Shown here in pieces: positions 40,139-48,624 of a DNA stretch of 64,000 nucleotides. The stretch lies in assembly GCF_003234265.2 (NCBI RefSeq), contig NZ_CP126256.1:434001-498000 (forward strand), read 5' to 3'. A program made the translations under genes and the position numbers. This stretch comes from Curtobacterium sp. MCSS17_015 (GTDB lineage: Bacteria > Actinomycetota > Actinomycetes > Actinomycetales > Microbacteriaceae). Each line of letters opens with the position of its first letter. The first letter of the stretch is position 1. The notes under the pieces were generated by a model that saw only the letters and a list, made by a program, of their open reading frames with translations, had not been told where the DNA came from and did not search any database.

Positions 40139-40792
40139 TCAGCGGTCCGCCGCGTCCGGGTCGGGGAGCAGGTGCGCCGCCCACGTCGCCCGTTCTGCCA
40201 GCCGGCCGTCGCGGCAGTCCACGGCCACGCGGAGGGCGACGACGCTGTTCCGGATGTCCGGCCACGGCAGCACGGCGTCGAGTTCCTCGTGCCGTAGCCG
40301 GAACGTCAGGCCGTCGAGTGACCCGTGCAGCGTCGCCGTGAGCATCGGGTTCCGGCACTCCTGGATGAAGGTCCGGTAGACCGGGGTCGCGGCGTCCGCC
40401 GACGAGCGCCACGACGGTGTCTCCAGGCAGTCGAGCAGAACGCCGAGGCGCCGGAAGAGCACGGCTCGGCTCCGGTCGCCGAGCCGTGGCACCACGATAC
40501 GGACGACGCCGCCGAAGAGCAGACCGAGCGCTTGGAGCGCCGGCACGACGTCCTCACGCGCGGGCACGGCGACCCGTGTGTACCGGTTCGCCCGCAGCTC
40601 GACCAGGCCGAGGTGCGCCAAGTCCGCCAGGGCCTCGCGCACCGGCGTCCGGGAGCATCCGAGTCGGACCGCGAGGTCCTCGTCGTCGAGGCGGTCGCCG
40701 GGGCACAGGGACCCGCGCATGATCTCGACCCGGAGGCGCTCCCGGGCGAGGTCACGCAGCAACGGCCTGGTGTCGGATCGCGGTGCGAACAT
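40139..40792 (-). CDS. GntR family transcriptional regulator
   Basis: 217 residues. The N-terminal winged helix is RDLARERLRVEIMRGSLCPG, LDDEDLAVRLGCSRTPVREAL, HLGLVELRANRYTRVAV. The rest is a helical effector domain of the FadR/FCD kind, but less canonical and without a clear metal-binding His set. The ATG at 40792 is chosen for GAGAGGGG upstream; the frame stays open to 40870. A TACGCT on the minus strand about 50 nt upstream is a likely -10. Its target is unknown; a divergent methyltransferase and a co-oriented small ORF are neighbours. Confidence 0.82.
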   Translation of the reverse strand: MFAPRSDTRPLLRDLARERLRVEIMRGSLCPGDRLDDEDLAVRLGCSRTPVREALADLAHLGLVELRANRYTRVAVPAREDVVPALQALGLLFGGVVRIVVPRLGDRSRAVLFRRLGVLLDCLETPSWRSSADAATPVYRTFIQECRNPMLTATLHGSLDGLTFRLRHEELDAVLPWPDIRNSVVALRVAVDCRDGRLAERATWAAHLLPDPDAADR

Positions 40793-40869
40793 CGGCCCCT
40801 CTCGCCCCTCGGCTGAAGCCCGGTCGGTCCGGACGATCCCGAGCGTAGGGTCCCGCCCAGCCTGCGTCA

Positions 40870-40879
40870 CGTGTGATAT
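40870..40879 (+). promoter_or_regulatory. CGTGTGATAT box in a divergent promoter region
   Basis: One base from the CATGTGATAT boxes, within TCACGTGTGA, which is itself palindromic. It lies between the GntR and methyltransferase genes. No -10 at the shared spacing is seen, so its membership is uncertain. Confidence 0.25.
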
Positions 40880-40923
40880 ACCGGCGACTGTCCATCCGGC
40901 GGTGCTCGACAGCTCGCGACCAC

Positions 40924-40929
40924 TACCCT
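40924..40929 (+). promoter_or_regulatory. -10 element TACCCT, leaderless methyltransferase gene
   Basis: TACCCT lies 6 nt before the GTG at 40936. An upstream in-frame ATG at 40873 would precede this promoter and is rejected. Confidence 0.55.
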
Positions 40930-40935
40930 CGGACC

Positions 40936-42087
40936 GTGCCGTCCTTCGACTTCGCCGACCACTTCCGGCGCGACTCCCGGGAACACGGCCCGGACCTCAT
41001 CGCGATCGACGGGACGGACCGCTTCCTGCTCGACGAGGTGCCGCACCTCCACGGCGACGCCCTGCGGCACCCCGGCGCGGTCACGGTCGTCGACGACCGG
41101 TACGGCGTGCTCACGCTCGGCGTCCTCGCCCTGCACGGCGCCTCCGACGTGCGGGTCGTCCAGGATTCGCTCGTGGGGGAGCGTGCGCTCGAGGCCAGCG
41201 CCGGGACGTTCGGCCGGCGCGGGTTCCACCACCCCGAGGGCTTCGAGGAGGCGTTCCGGGACGCTCGGCTCGTGCTCCTGCGGCTGACGAAGGGGCATGA
41301 TCGCCTGGACGAGGTCGCCCGGGCCGTCGCACGCTGGGCTGCCCCCGACGTCGTGCTCGTGTGCGGCGGCCGGACAAAGTACATGACGCTCTCGCAGAAC
41401 GACCTGCTCCGCCGCTGGTTCGGCGAGGTCACCGCGAGCCGTGGCCGGGGGAAGTCCCGGTTGCTCATCGCGTCGGATCCTCGGCAGGACGCCGCCGCGG
41501 AGGCCGACCGCGCCGACCCGTGGCCGCGCCGTGTCCACCAGGACGACCTCGACGTGACGATCACCGCGCACGGCGGCGTCTTCGCGGGGACGTCGCTCGA
41601 CCTCGGCACCCGGGTGCTCCTCGAGGCTGCAGAGGCTGCGGTCCCCACCGCCAGGGACGCCGTCGACCTCGGGTGTGGCAACGGCGTCGTCGCGACCGTC
41701 CTCGCTCGCCGCCGCGCGCACGTCCGCGTCGTGGCGACCGACGTGTCGGCGGCGGCGATCGCCTCAGCGCGGTCGACTGCCGACGCCAACGGCGTCGGCG
41801 AACGTGTCCGGACGATCCGCAGTGACGCCGGCGACGAGCTCGACGCGGACACCGCCGACCTGGTGCTCTGCAACCCGCCGTTCCACGCCGACACCACGGT
41901 GACCACGGACGCGGCCGAGGCGATGTTCCGGAACGCGGCCGCGATCCTCCGACCCGGCGGTGAGCTGTGGACGGTCTGGAACTCGCACCTGCGCTACCGC
42001 CCGGTGCTCGAGCGCACGGTCGGACCCACCCGTCAGGTCGCGCGGACGGCCAAGTACACAGTGACCGCCTCGGTCGCTCGGCACTGA
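40936..42087 (+). CDS. RlmG/RsmC-like class I methyltransferase
   Basis: 383 residues. The N-terminal half is a degenerate methyltransferase-like domain (LTLGVLALHGASDVRVVQDS; VLLRLTKGHDRLDEVARAVA); the C-terminal half is active, with the SAM site VDLGCGNG at 243-250 and the catalytic NPPF at 313-316. This two-domain layout is typical of RsmC (16S G1207) and RlmG (23S G1835) guanine-N2 methyltransferases. Which nucleotide it modifies is not clear. A GTG start follows from the leaderless -10. It is cytoplasmic. Confidence 0.86.
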   Translation: MPSFDFADHFRRDSREHGPDLIAIDGTDRFLLDEVPHLHGDALRHPGAVTVVDDRYGVLTLGVLALHGASDVRVVQDSLVGERALEASAGTFGRRGFHHPEGFEEAFRDARLVLLRLTKGHDRLDEVARAVARWAAPDVVLVCGGRTKYMTLSQNDLLRRWFGEVTASRGRGKSRLLIASDPRQDAAAEADRADPWPRRVHQDDLDVTITAHGGVFAGTSLDLGTRVLLEAAEAAVPTARDAVDLGCGNGVVATVLARRRAHVRVVATDVSAAAIASARSTADANGVGERVRTIRSDAGDELDADTADLVLCNPPFHADTTVTTDAAEAMFRNAAAILRPGGELWTVWNSHLRYRPVLERTVGPTRQVARTAKYTVTASVARH

Positions 42088-42107
42088 AGCCCTTCCGGAC
42101 AGCGAAC

Positions 42108-42140
42108 GGCCCCGCCCCGTCGTGTGACGGGCGCGGGGCC
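42108..42140. terminator. Hairpin between convergent genes
   Basis: Arms GGCCCCGCCCCGTC (42108-42121) and GACGGGCGCGGGGCC (42126-42140) pair with one bulged base around a GTGT loop. It serves the methyltransferase (+) and aldo/keto reductase (-) genes. Confidence 0.75.
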
Positions 42141-42164
42141 GGCGCGGTCGGCGAGCCGGGAGGC

Positions 42165-42995
42165 TCAGGCCGGGACGTAGTCGAACGTGTCCGGGTCCGG
42201 GCCGGTGCGGTGACCCTTGTCGAGGGTCGTGATGTCCGTCATGTCCTCGTCGGAGAGCTCGAAGTCGAAGATCGCGAAGTTCTCCTCGACGCGGGAGCGG
42301 GTGACCGACTTCGGGAAGACGATGTCGCCACGCTGGATGTGCCAGCGGAGGACGACCTGTGCCGGGGTCTTGCCCGTGGCTCCGGCGATGCGGACGATGG
42401 TCTCGTCGTCGAGGACGAGGCCCTGCGCGATCGGGGACCAGGCCTCGGTCGCGATGCCGTGCTCGCGACCGTAGGCGCGGAGCTCGTCCTGCACGAGGTA
42501 CGGGTGCACCTCGATCTGGTTGACGGCCGGGGTGACCGTCGTCTCGGCAGCGAGGCGGTTGAGGTGGTGCGCCTGGAAGTTGCTGACGCCGATCGAACGC
42601 GCCGTACCGGCGTGGTAGAGCTCCTCGAGCGCCTTCCACGTCGGGACGAAGTCACTCACCGTCGGGAGCGGCCAGTGGATGAGGAACAGGTCGGTGTAGC
42701 CGCCGAGCAGGTCGGCCGACTTCTTGCCGTTCTCGGCGGCGAGCTGCGGGTCGTGGAAGCCGTTGTTGAGCTTCGACGTGACGAAGATCTCGGAGCGGTC
42801 GATGCCGGACTCCGCGATGGCCTCGCCGACCTCCTTCTCGTTGCCGTACATCTCGGCGGTGTCGATGTGGCGGTAGCCGACCTCGAGCGCGGCCAGGGTG
42901 GCGGCCTTCGTCTCGGAGGGGTCGATCTGGAAGACGCCGAAGCCGAGCTGGGGGATCGTGCGTCCGTCGTTGAGCGTGATGTTCGGAACGGTCAT
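42165..42995 (-). CDS. Aldo/keto reductase
   Basis: 276 residues, the usual size. The AKR catalytic tetrad is visible: Asp45 and Tyr50 (HIDTAEMYGNE), Lys75 (FVTSKL) and His107 (LIHWPLP). The cofactor-binding end IVFPKSVTRSRVEENF is typical of the 2,5-diketo-gluconate reductase-like AKR5 group. It reduces small carbonyls with NADPH in the cytoplasm. The ATG at 42995 is the family's usual start; an ATG 15 nt upstream adds LSGD. No clear Shine-Dalgarno is present, and TTGTCT 6 nt upstream is a weak -10. Confidence 0.92.
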   Translation of the reverse strand: MTVPNITLNDGRTIPQLGFGVFQIDPSETKAATLAALEVGYRHIDTAEMYGNEKEVGEAIAESGIDRSEIFVTSKLNNGFHDPQLAAENGKKSADLLGGYTDLFLIHWPLPTVSDFVPTWKALEELYHAGTARSIGVSNFQAHHLNRLAAETTVTPAVNQIEVHPYLVQDELRAYGREHGIATEAWSPIAQGLVLDDETIVRIAGATGKTPAQVVLRWHIQRGDIVFPKSVTRSRVEENFAIFDFELSDEDMTDITTLDKGHRTGPDPDTFDYVPA

Positions 42996-43054
42996 GTCCC
43001 CAGACAACACCCGCGCAGCTCACAGACGTTGCGGGAAGACCCAGGGCCCGGTGA

Positions 43055-43477
43055 CTACTCGAGCGCCGCGGCGATGTAGGCCACCAGCGCCTCGCCGTAC
43101 GCGATCGCCGGGTCCGTCGCGGCGAACGTCCGGTCGGCCCCACCGATCGTCGCCGACACCGTGTGCAGGGCGCCTCCGGCCGGCGTGACCGTCCGGGTCA
43201 GTCCGACGAACGCGGGCCCCAGGAGGTCGCGCAACTGGTCCTCGCGGGGGAGCCAGAGCGACTCGTCCGCCGTCACCGAGTCGAGCGCCCACTCCGTCGT
43301 GCCGTTGAAGCCCAGGATCGTGCCGGTCGGGTGGTCGTGCCGTTCGACGGTCATCTCGGACACGGTGTAGACGTCCTCGTCGACGCCCGGCTTGTCGATG
43401 ACGAAGCGGTCGCCGGTGTCCGGGTGCCAGCGGAGGCCGGCGTCACGCAGGGAGCGGGCGAGTTCGACGCTGATCAT
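43055..43477 (-). CDS. Conserved protein of unknown function
   Basis: 140 residues, cytoplasmic, acidic. It begins MISVELARSLRDAGLRWHPD, with GDRFVIDKPGVDEDVYTVSE and a FNGTTEWALDSVTADESLWL core, and ends in a helix YGEALVAYIAAALE. Similar short proteins in Microbacteriaceae have, as I recall, been labelled pilus assembly protein CpaE; no ATPase motif supports that here. The ATG follows a CAGGGT -10 box by 7 nt. It is divergent from the beta-mannosidase gene. Confidence 0.65.
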   Translation of the reverse strand: MISVELARSLRDAGLRWHPDTGDRFVIDKPGVDEDVYTVSEMTVERHDHPTGTILGFNGTTEWALDSVTADESLWLPREDQLRDLLGPAFVGLTRTVTPAGGALHTVSATIGGADRTFAATDPAIAYGEALVAYIAAALE

Positions 43478-43484
43478 GCGCTCC

Positions 43485-43490
43485 ACCCTG
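43485..43490 (-). promoter_or_regulatory. -10 element CAGGGT, leaderless start for the gene ending at 43055
   Basis: CAGGGT on the minus strand lies 7 nt before the ATG at 43477. The same hexamer precedes the DedA gene at 63529. Confidence 0.45.
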
Positions 43491-43599
43491 GCACTCGGGG
43501 GTGCGGTCCGGCCGGGAGGCCCGTGGCAGGTGACCGTGGAGGTCGCGGCCGGTGGACCGCACGTTCCGCACCTCGGACCACGATGCCGGGCAGCCGTAC

Positions 43600-43605
43600 T
43601 AGCAT
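43600..43605 (+). promoter_or_regulatory. -10 element TAGCAT upstream of the beta-mannosidase gene
   Basis: TAGCAT within TACTAGCAT would give a leader of about 160 nt. The 297-bp intergenic region also holds GTGCGGTCC (43501-43509) and its complement GGACCGCAC (43554-43562), and an unpaired copy of the hairpin arm GGGAGGCCCGTGGC. Nothing else clear is seen. Confidence 0.35.
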
Positions 43606-43774
43606 CACCGAGCATCCTCACGTGCGACCGCCCGCCGGTCCGCGTGCGCGACGTGGCGACGCCCGGGCGACCGGTGCCGTGCCTCCCGGCCGTGGCCGAC
43701 GAGGTGCCGGAGTGTCGGACGACGTCCCGGACCGTGCTCGATGCGGACCGATCCGCCAGCAGAGAAGGACCCGC

Positions 43775-46402
43775 ATGACCCTCGAACGCGAGGAACTCCG
43801 CGACGACTGGACCGTGTCCGCGGCCGAGGAGGACGCGCGCGCCGACCTCCCGCAGGCGGTGCGCGGCCGGGCCATCCCGGCGACGGTGCCCGGCCAGGTG
43901 CACATCGACCTCGAGCGTGAGGGGCTGCTGCCGGACCCCGCGTTCGACCGCAACGAGTCGTCGACCGCGTGGGTCGGACAGACCGACTGGGTCTACCGAC
44001 GGACCGTCGACGTGGACCCGCGCGGGTTCGAACGCGTCGACCTGGTCTGTGACGGTCTCGACACCGTCGCCACCCTGACGCTCGACGGCGTGCAGGTGGG
44101 GACCACCCGGAACATGCACCGTCGCTACCGCTTCGACCTGCTCGACCTGACCGACGGGACGAACGCGAGCACCGACCGCGAGCTCGAGGTCCTGTTCGAG
44201 TCACCGTACCGCGAGGCCGAGCGGGTCGCCGCCCGCGCGGGCACGATGCCCGGCCCGTACGACGAGCCGTTCCCGTACGTGCGGAAGCAGGCGTCGAACT
44301 TCGGCTGGGACTGGGGTCTGACGGCGGTGACGAGCGGCCCGTGGCGTCCGGTCGCCATCGAGCGCTGGTCCACCGCACGACTGCGCGACGTCCGGCCGCT
44401 GGTCGACGTCGAAGCGGGGGAAGGTGTCCTCGACGCCCACATCGCGTTCGAGCGCTCCGGCATGAACGACCTGGACCAGGACGGGGAGGACGACGACCTG
44501 GTGCTCGTCGTCACGGTGTCCGGTCACGGCACGAAGCAGCGCTCGCGGGTGAACGTGACGCCGAAGGAGGACGAGGCCGTCGTGACGGTCCGGATCCCCG
44601 AGGCCGAACTCTGGTGGCCGCGCGGGTACGGCCCCCAGCCGCTCTACGACGTCGAGGTGCACCTGCAGACCGTGGACGGGGACGTCCTCGACCGCTCGTC
44701 CTTCCGGACGGGCTTCCGCTCGGTGCACGTGGACACGGCCGAGGACTCGGTCGGTCGTCCCTTCGCGATCCGGGTGAACAGCACCCTGATCGACGTCCGT
44801 GGCGTGAACTGGATCCCGGACGACGTGATCGTCTCCCGGGTGACGAAGGAGCGGTACGCCGAGCGGCTCGACGCGGCGGTGATGCTCAACGCGAACCTGG
44901 TGCGGGTGTGGGGCGGCGGCGTCTACGAGTCGCACGACTTCTACGAGCGCTGCGACGAACTCGGGCTGCTGGTGTGGCAGGACTTCCTGTTCGCCTGCGC
45001 CTCGTACCCCGAGATCGAACCGATCCGCAGCGAGGTCATCGCGGAGGCGCGGGACAACGTCGGCCGCCTGGCCCGGCACCCGTCCCTCGTGGTCTGGAAC
45101 GGCAACAACGAGAACATCTGGTTGCACGACGCCGACGGGTGGGGCGACGAGCTCGGCGACCGCGGCTGGGGGCTCGACTACTACCTCGACCTGCTGCCGA
45201 CGATCGTCGACGCCGTGGACCCGTCGCGGTTCTACACGGTGGCGTCGCCCTGGTCCGGTGACGAGGCGTTGGCTCCGAACGACGTGGACCACGAGACGCA
45301 CCACTCGTGGGACGTCTGGAACCGGGTGTCGGACGAGCACTACCGCGACTCGGTGCCGCGCTTCGTGTCCGAGTTCGGTTGGCAGGCGCCGCCCGCGTGG
45401 CGGACCCTCCGCGAGGCCGTCACGGACGACCCGATGACCCCGACCTCTCCCGGGGTCGTGCACCACCAGAAGGCCGACGACGGCATGGGCAAGCTCGCCC
45501 GCGGCCTGGAGCCCCGGTTCGGCGGAGGTCGGGACACCGACTTCGACCGCTGGCACTGGCTCACCCAGCTGCAGCAGGCACGCGCGATCGCGACCGGTGT
45601 CGAGCACTGGCGGACGCACTGGCCGCGAACCACCGGCGTCGTCGTCTGGCAGCTCAACGACCTGTGGCCGGTGTCGTCGTGGTCGGCGATCGACTCGGCG
45701 GGGCGCCGCAAGCCGCTCGCGCACGAGCTGCGTCGCCTGTACGACGACGTCCTGCTGACGATCCGTCCGGTCTCGACCGTGGTCACCACGATCACGCCGC
45801 TCGCGCCGGGCGCGGAGCGCGAGGACCGGACGGGAGGCGCGCACCCGCCGACCGCGCAGCTGCCGGTTCCCGACGCCGACGGCTCCCCGGTCGAGGTCGC
45901 CGTCCGGTCCGCGCGGAACGGCATCGACTCGGTGGTCCGCGTGCGGCGCATCGACCTGGCCGGGCAGATCCTGGCCGAGGAGTACCTGCCGGTGCTCCTG
46001 GACGGCCCCGGAGTCGCCGTGGTGCGGCTGCCGGCCTCGGTCGGCGTCGTGGCGGACCCGCGCGGTGAGTTGATCGTGGCGGACATGGACTGGCGTCGAG
46101 CGGTGTGGACGCCGGCGCCCGACCAGGACATGCGCTGGCAGCCGGCCCACTACCGGGTGACCATGGCGGACGAGCCGGACCGCTCCGGCGTCCGGATGGT
46201 CGTCGAGGCGGAGTCGCTCGTGCGGGACCTGCTCGTGCAGCCGGACCGGGTGTCCCCGACCGGCACCGTGGACCGGGGGTTCATGACGCTGCTGCCCGGC
46301 GAGCGGGTGGAGTACCGCGTCGCGGGCGTCACGGAGGCGGACGCCGCGGCCCTGACCTCGGCACCGGTGCTCTGGACACTCGACCGCGTGCTCGCCGACT
46401 GA
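43775..46402 (+). CDS. Beta-mannosidase-type glycoside hydrolase, GH2
   Basis: 875 residues. The N-terminal jelly roll has ATVPGQVHIDLEREGLLPDP and the motif ASNFGWDWGLTAVTSGPWRP, characteristic of GH2 beta-mannosidases rather than LacZ. The TIM barrel contains the acid/base Glu446 (VVWNGNNENIW) and nucleophile Glu533 (FVSEFGWQ). No signal peptide is present, so it acts on imported manno-oligosaccharides. The ATG has AGAGAAGGA upstream. No transporter is adjacent. It releases terminal beta-mannose residues. Confidence 0.9.
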   Translation: MTLEREELRDDWTVSAAEEDARADLPQAVRGRAIPATVPGQVHIDLEREGLLPDPAFDRNESSTAWVGQTDWVYRRTVDVDPRGFERVDLVCDGLDTVATLTLDGVQVGTTRNMHRRYRFDLLDLTDGTNASTDRELEVLFESPYREAERVAARAGTMPGPYDEPFPYVRKQASNFGWDWGLTAVTSGPWRPVAIERWSTARLRDVRPLVDVEAGEGVLDAHIAFERSGMNDLDQDGEDDDLVLVVTVSGHGTKQRSRVNVTPKEDEAVVTVRIPEAELWWPRGYGPQPLYDVEVHLQTVDGDVLDRSSFRTGFRSVHVDTAEDSVGRPFAIRVNSTLIDVRGVNWIPDDVIVSRVTKERYAERLDAAVMLNANLVRVWGGGVYESHDFYERCDELGLLVWQDFLFACASYPEIEPIRSEVIAEARDNVGRLARHPSLVVWNGNNENIWLHDADGWGDELGDRGWGLDYYLDLLPTIVDAVDPSRFYTVASPWSGDEALAPNDVDHETHHSWDVWNRVSDEHYRDSVPRFVSEFGWQAPPAWRTLREAVTDDPMTPTSPGVVHHQKADDGMGKLARGLEPRFGGGRDTDFDRWHWLTQLQQARAIATGVEHWRTHWPRTTGVVVWQLNDLWPVSSWSAIDSAGRRKPLAHELRRLYDDVLLTIRPVSTVVTTITPLAPGAEREDRTGGAHPPTAQLPVPDADGSPVEVAVRSARNGIDSVVRVRRIDLAGQILAEEYLPVLLDGPGVAVVRLPASVGVVADPRGELIVADMDWRRAVWTPAPDQDMRWQPAHYRVTMADEPDRSGVRMVVEAESLVRDLLVQPDRVSPTGTVDRGFMTLLPGERVEYRVAGVTEADAAALTSAPVLWTLDRVLAD

Positions 46403-46413
46403 CCGTCTGCCTG

Positions 46414-46439
46414 CATGTGATATTCAAAGGACGTATACT
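46414..46439 (+). promoter_or_regulatory. Promoter with CATGTGATAT box for the sugar transferase gene
   Basis: CATGTGATAT (46414-46423) is followed by TATACT (46434-46439). TGTGAT and the -10 are 12 nt apart, exactly as at 38325-38350, although the intervening bases differ. The box takes the place of a -35 element. Confidence 0.65.
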
Positions 46440-46512
46440 GGTCGTCTGAGCGTCGGTCGATCCGTCGCCGACGGCGGCTGCAGTTGCGGGTCGCCCGAGA
46501 TCAGGAGGCCCG

Positions 46513-48042
46513 TTGTCCCAGACCCTTCCCCGGTCCACCCGGTCCACCCGGTCCACCCGGTCCACCCGGTCGACCCGATCGACCCGGTCGACCCGGTCGA
46601 CCCCCGGGACCTGCTCCCGGACGCAGGTGTCCACACCGAAGCGTCTCGTCTCCGTCCCGTTCGTCATGGCCGTGACGGATGTGGGGGCACTGCTCATCGC
46701 GTTCGCCGCTGCGCACATCGTCAGGTTCCCGGACGGTTCGCTCGTGCGTCCCCCCGTCAGCGTCGACTGGCTCGTGGGTCTGGTGACCATCGGGTTCTGG
46801 GCAGTCCTGCTCGCGACGATGCGGACTCGTGACCCGCGCGTCGTCGGGGTCGGCGGCGACGAGTACCGGCGGTTGCTCTTCGCGTCGCTCACGACCGGCG
46901 GCACCCTCGCCGTGACCGCGTTCCTGCTCGACCTGCAGATCAGCCGCGGGTACGTCGCCGTCGCGCTCCCGCTCGCGTTCGTGTTGCTCGCCATCGGCAG
47001 GAAGACCTGGCGGACGGCGCTCGTCCGCCGTCGGGCCCGGGGTCTCCACCTGGTCGACGTCCTCCTCGTGGGTGATCTGGACGACGTCGAGTACGTCGGG
47101 AACCGGATCGAGGCGTCACCGGCAGCCGGGTACCGGGTGCGCGGTGTCCTCACCGAGGGTCGCCCGAGTGGGCACGTGGCCTTGGACGGGACGACCCGCG
47201 TCCCGGTGCTCGGCCACGTCGACGACGTCCTCGCCGTCGCCCGCAGTGCCGGCGTCCGTGCGGTCGTCTTCGCCGGCGCGGTCCCCGGCGGTCATGAGCG
47301 TCTGCGGCGGTTGGGGTGGGAGATGGAGCGTCACGGCATCGAGCTCGTCGTCTCCTCTCCGCTCGTGGACGTCGCCGCCGCGCGCGTGCACCACCGAGCC
47401 GTCGACGGTCTCCCGCTGATGCACGTCGAGACGCCGGACTACACGCGACGTCCGAGCAAGCGGGCCTTCGACGTCGTCGGGGCACTGTGTGGCCTCGTGC
47501 TGCTGGCTCCGGTCGCCGCGGCGATCGCGGTGGCGATCCGTCTGGACGACGGCGGACCGGTGTTGTTCCGTCAGCAGCGCGTCGGGCGCGGCGGTTCGGA
47601 GTTCTCCATCGTCAAGTTCCGGACCATGTGCGTCGACGCCGAGGACCGGAAGGCCGAGTTGCTCGCGGCGAACGAGGGTTCCGGCCCGCTCTTCAAGCTC
47701 CAGGCCGATCCGCGGGTCACCCGCGTCGGCGCGTTCCTCCGTCGGACGTCGCTCGACGAGCTCCCGCAGCTGTGGAACGTCCTGACCGGTTCGATGAGCA
47801 TGGTCGGTCCACGCCCGGCGCTCCCCGGCGAAGTCGCTGTCTACGCGGACTACGCGGAGCGCCGGTTGCTCGTGACCCCGGGCATCACCGGGCTCTGGCA
47901 GGTGAGTGGACGGTCCGACCTGGACTGGGCCGAAGGGGTCCGGCTCGACCTGCACTACGTCGAGAACTGGTCCTTCCTGCACGATCTCGTCATCCTGGCC
48001 CGCACGGTGCCGTCGGTCCTCCGGTCGCGCGGCGCGTACTGA
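46513..48042 (+). CDS. Exopolysaccharide initiating sugar-phosphate transferase
   Basis: 509 residues of the polyprenyl glycosylphosphotransferase family, which loads the first sugar phosphate on undecaprenyl phosphate. Several N-terminal helices (residues 45-165) and a Rossmann-like middle domain ([20 protein letters not shown]) precede the catalytic domain: [39 protein letters not shown], and [21 protein letters not shown]. The N-terminus is odd: eight tandem Arg-Ser-Thr repeats at residues 7-30 from a 9-bp DNA repeat. The TTG start has CAGGAGG upstream; a GTG at 46627 past the repeat is the alternative. Confidence 0.9.
   Translation: MSQTLPRSTRSTRSTRSTRSTRSTRSTRSTPGTCSRTQVSTPKRLVSVPFVMAVTDVGALLIAFAAAHIVRFPDGSLVRPPVSVDWLVGLVTIGFWAVLLATMRTRDPRVVGVGGDEYRRLLFASLTTGGTLAVTAFLLDLQISRGYVAVALPLAFVLLAIGRKTWRTALVRRRARGLHLVDVLLVGDLDDVEYVGNRIEASPAAGYRVRGVLTEGRPSGHVALDGTTRVPVLGHVDDVLAVARSAGVRAVVFAGAVPGGHERLRRLGWEMERHGIELVVSSPLVDVAAARVHHRAVDGLPLMHVETPDYTRRPSKRAFDVVGALCGLVLLAPVAAAIAVAIRLDDGGPVLFRQQRVGRGGSEFSIVKFRTMCVDAEDRKAELLAANEGSGPLFKLQADPRVTRVGAFLRRTSLDELPQLWNVLTGSMSMVGPRPALPGEVAVYADYAERRLLVTPGITGLWQVSGRSDLDWAEGVRLDLHYVENWSFLHDLVILARTVPSVLRSRGAY
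46531..46602 (+). repeat. Eight tandem 9-bp repeats inside the sugar transferase gene
   Basis: Four CGGTCCACC copies (46531-46566), then CGGTCGACC, CGATCGACC and two CGGTCGACC. The unit is a multiple of three and encodes Arg-Ser-Thr, so copy-number change would alter length but keep the frame. Confidence 0.95.
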
Positions 48043-48116
48043 GGCGTCGCGTCGGGCCACCCTGGACGATCGGTGTCCGTTGCACTGCCCGCCTGGGTTT
48101 CTCGGCCCCCGCGAGT

Positions 48117-48122
48117 TAGCAT
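48117..48122 (+). promoter_or_regulatory. -10 element TAGCAT for tatA
   Basis: TAGCAT would give a leader of about 70 nt that ends in GAAGGAGACATC before the tatA ATG. Confidence 0.4.
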
Positions 48123-48200
48123 GGTCGGACAGCGGGACGCCGCCGCGCCGGTCGACGATGACCGGACCACGCGATCAGTCCCAGTACCGAAGGAGACATC

Positions 48201-48482
48201 ATGTTCCAAGGCCTCACCGGACTCCACCTGGTGATCATCCTCGGCATCGTGCTGCTGTTGTTCGGTGCGACGAAGTTGCCGGCACTCGCGAAGGGCCTGG
48301 GTCAGTCCATCAACATCTTCAAGAAGGAGATGGACACCGACGACCGCAAGAAGCCGACGACGCCGGACGTGACCGACGCAGCGGGCTACGGCGCGACGGC
48401 GCAGCAGGCCGCCCCGGTGCAGCAGCCGGTCGTCAACCCCGGCCCCTCGGTGCAGCCGAACAACGACTCGCGCCCCCAGTAG
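48201..48482 (+). CDS. tatA: Sec-independent translocase subunit TatA
   Basis: 93 residues. One N-terminal membrane helix (LHLVIILGIVLLLFGATKLP) is followed by the FGATKLPALAKGLGQSINIF hinge and amphipathic helix of TatA/TatE proteins, then a Pro/Gln-rich flexible tail. It forms the pore through which folded proteins with twin-Arg signals cross the membrane. The ATG has GAAGGAG upstream. tatB/tatC are not in this window. It probably forms its own transcript, closed by a hairpin. Confidence 0.94.
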   Translation: MFQGLTGLHLVIILGIVLLLFGATKLPALAKGLGQSINIFKKEMDTDDRKKPTTPDVTDAAGYGATAQQAAPVQQPVVNPGPSVQPNNDSRPQ

Positions 48483-48524
48483 CGCCTCCAGACCGCCGAC
48501 CGTTCGGCATCCCGGCCCCGGGAC

Positions 48525-48573
48525 CGACAGCCTCCGTGCACCTGCTCCTCCGCAGGTCGCCCGGAGGCTGTCG
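48525..48573. terminator. Hairpin after tatA
   Basis: Arms CGACAGCCTCCG (48525-48536) and CGGAGGCTGTCG (48562-48573) pair perfectly; the loop holds a second small pairing (CCTGC with GCAGG). Confidence 0.65.
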
Positions 48574-48612
48574 TCGTCCTGCGCTCCGCCACCACGCGGT
48601 CGTCCGGCGGCG

Positions 48613-48618
48613 CATGAT
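48613..48618 (+). promoter_or_regulatory. -10 element CATGAT, leaderless MFS gene
   Basis: CATGAT lies 6 nt before the ATG at 48625; no ribosome site is present. Confidence 0.45.
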
Positions 48619-48624
48619 GGCACC

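Noticed and set aside
42996..43007. TTGTCT as a leaderless -10 for the aldo/keto reductase gene
   Set aside because: The spacing fits, but the second base (T instead of A) is the most conserved -10 position, so it was not listed.
43055..43477. Calling the small conserved gene a pilus assembly protein (CpaE)
   Set aside because: No Walker motif or other CpaE feature is present; the label would only copy a doubtful annotation.
43501..43562. Inverted repeat GTGCGGTCC/GGACCGCAC between the divergent genes as a terminator or operator
   Set aside because: The arms are far apart, no gene ends there, and inner pairing is poor. It is noted only within the promoter entry.
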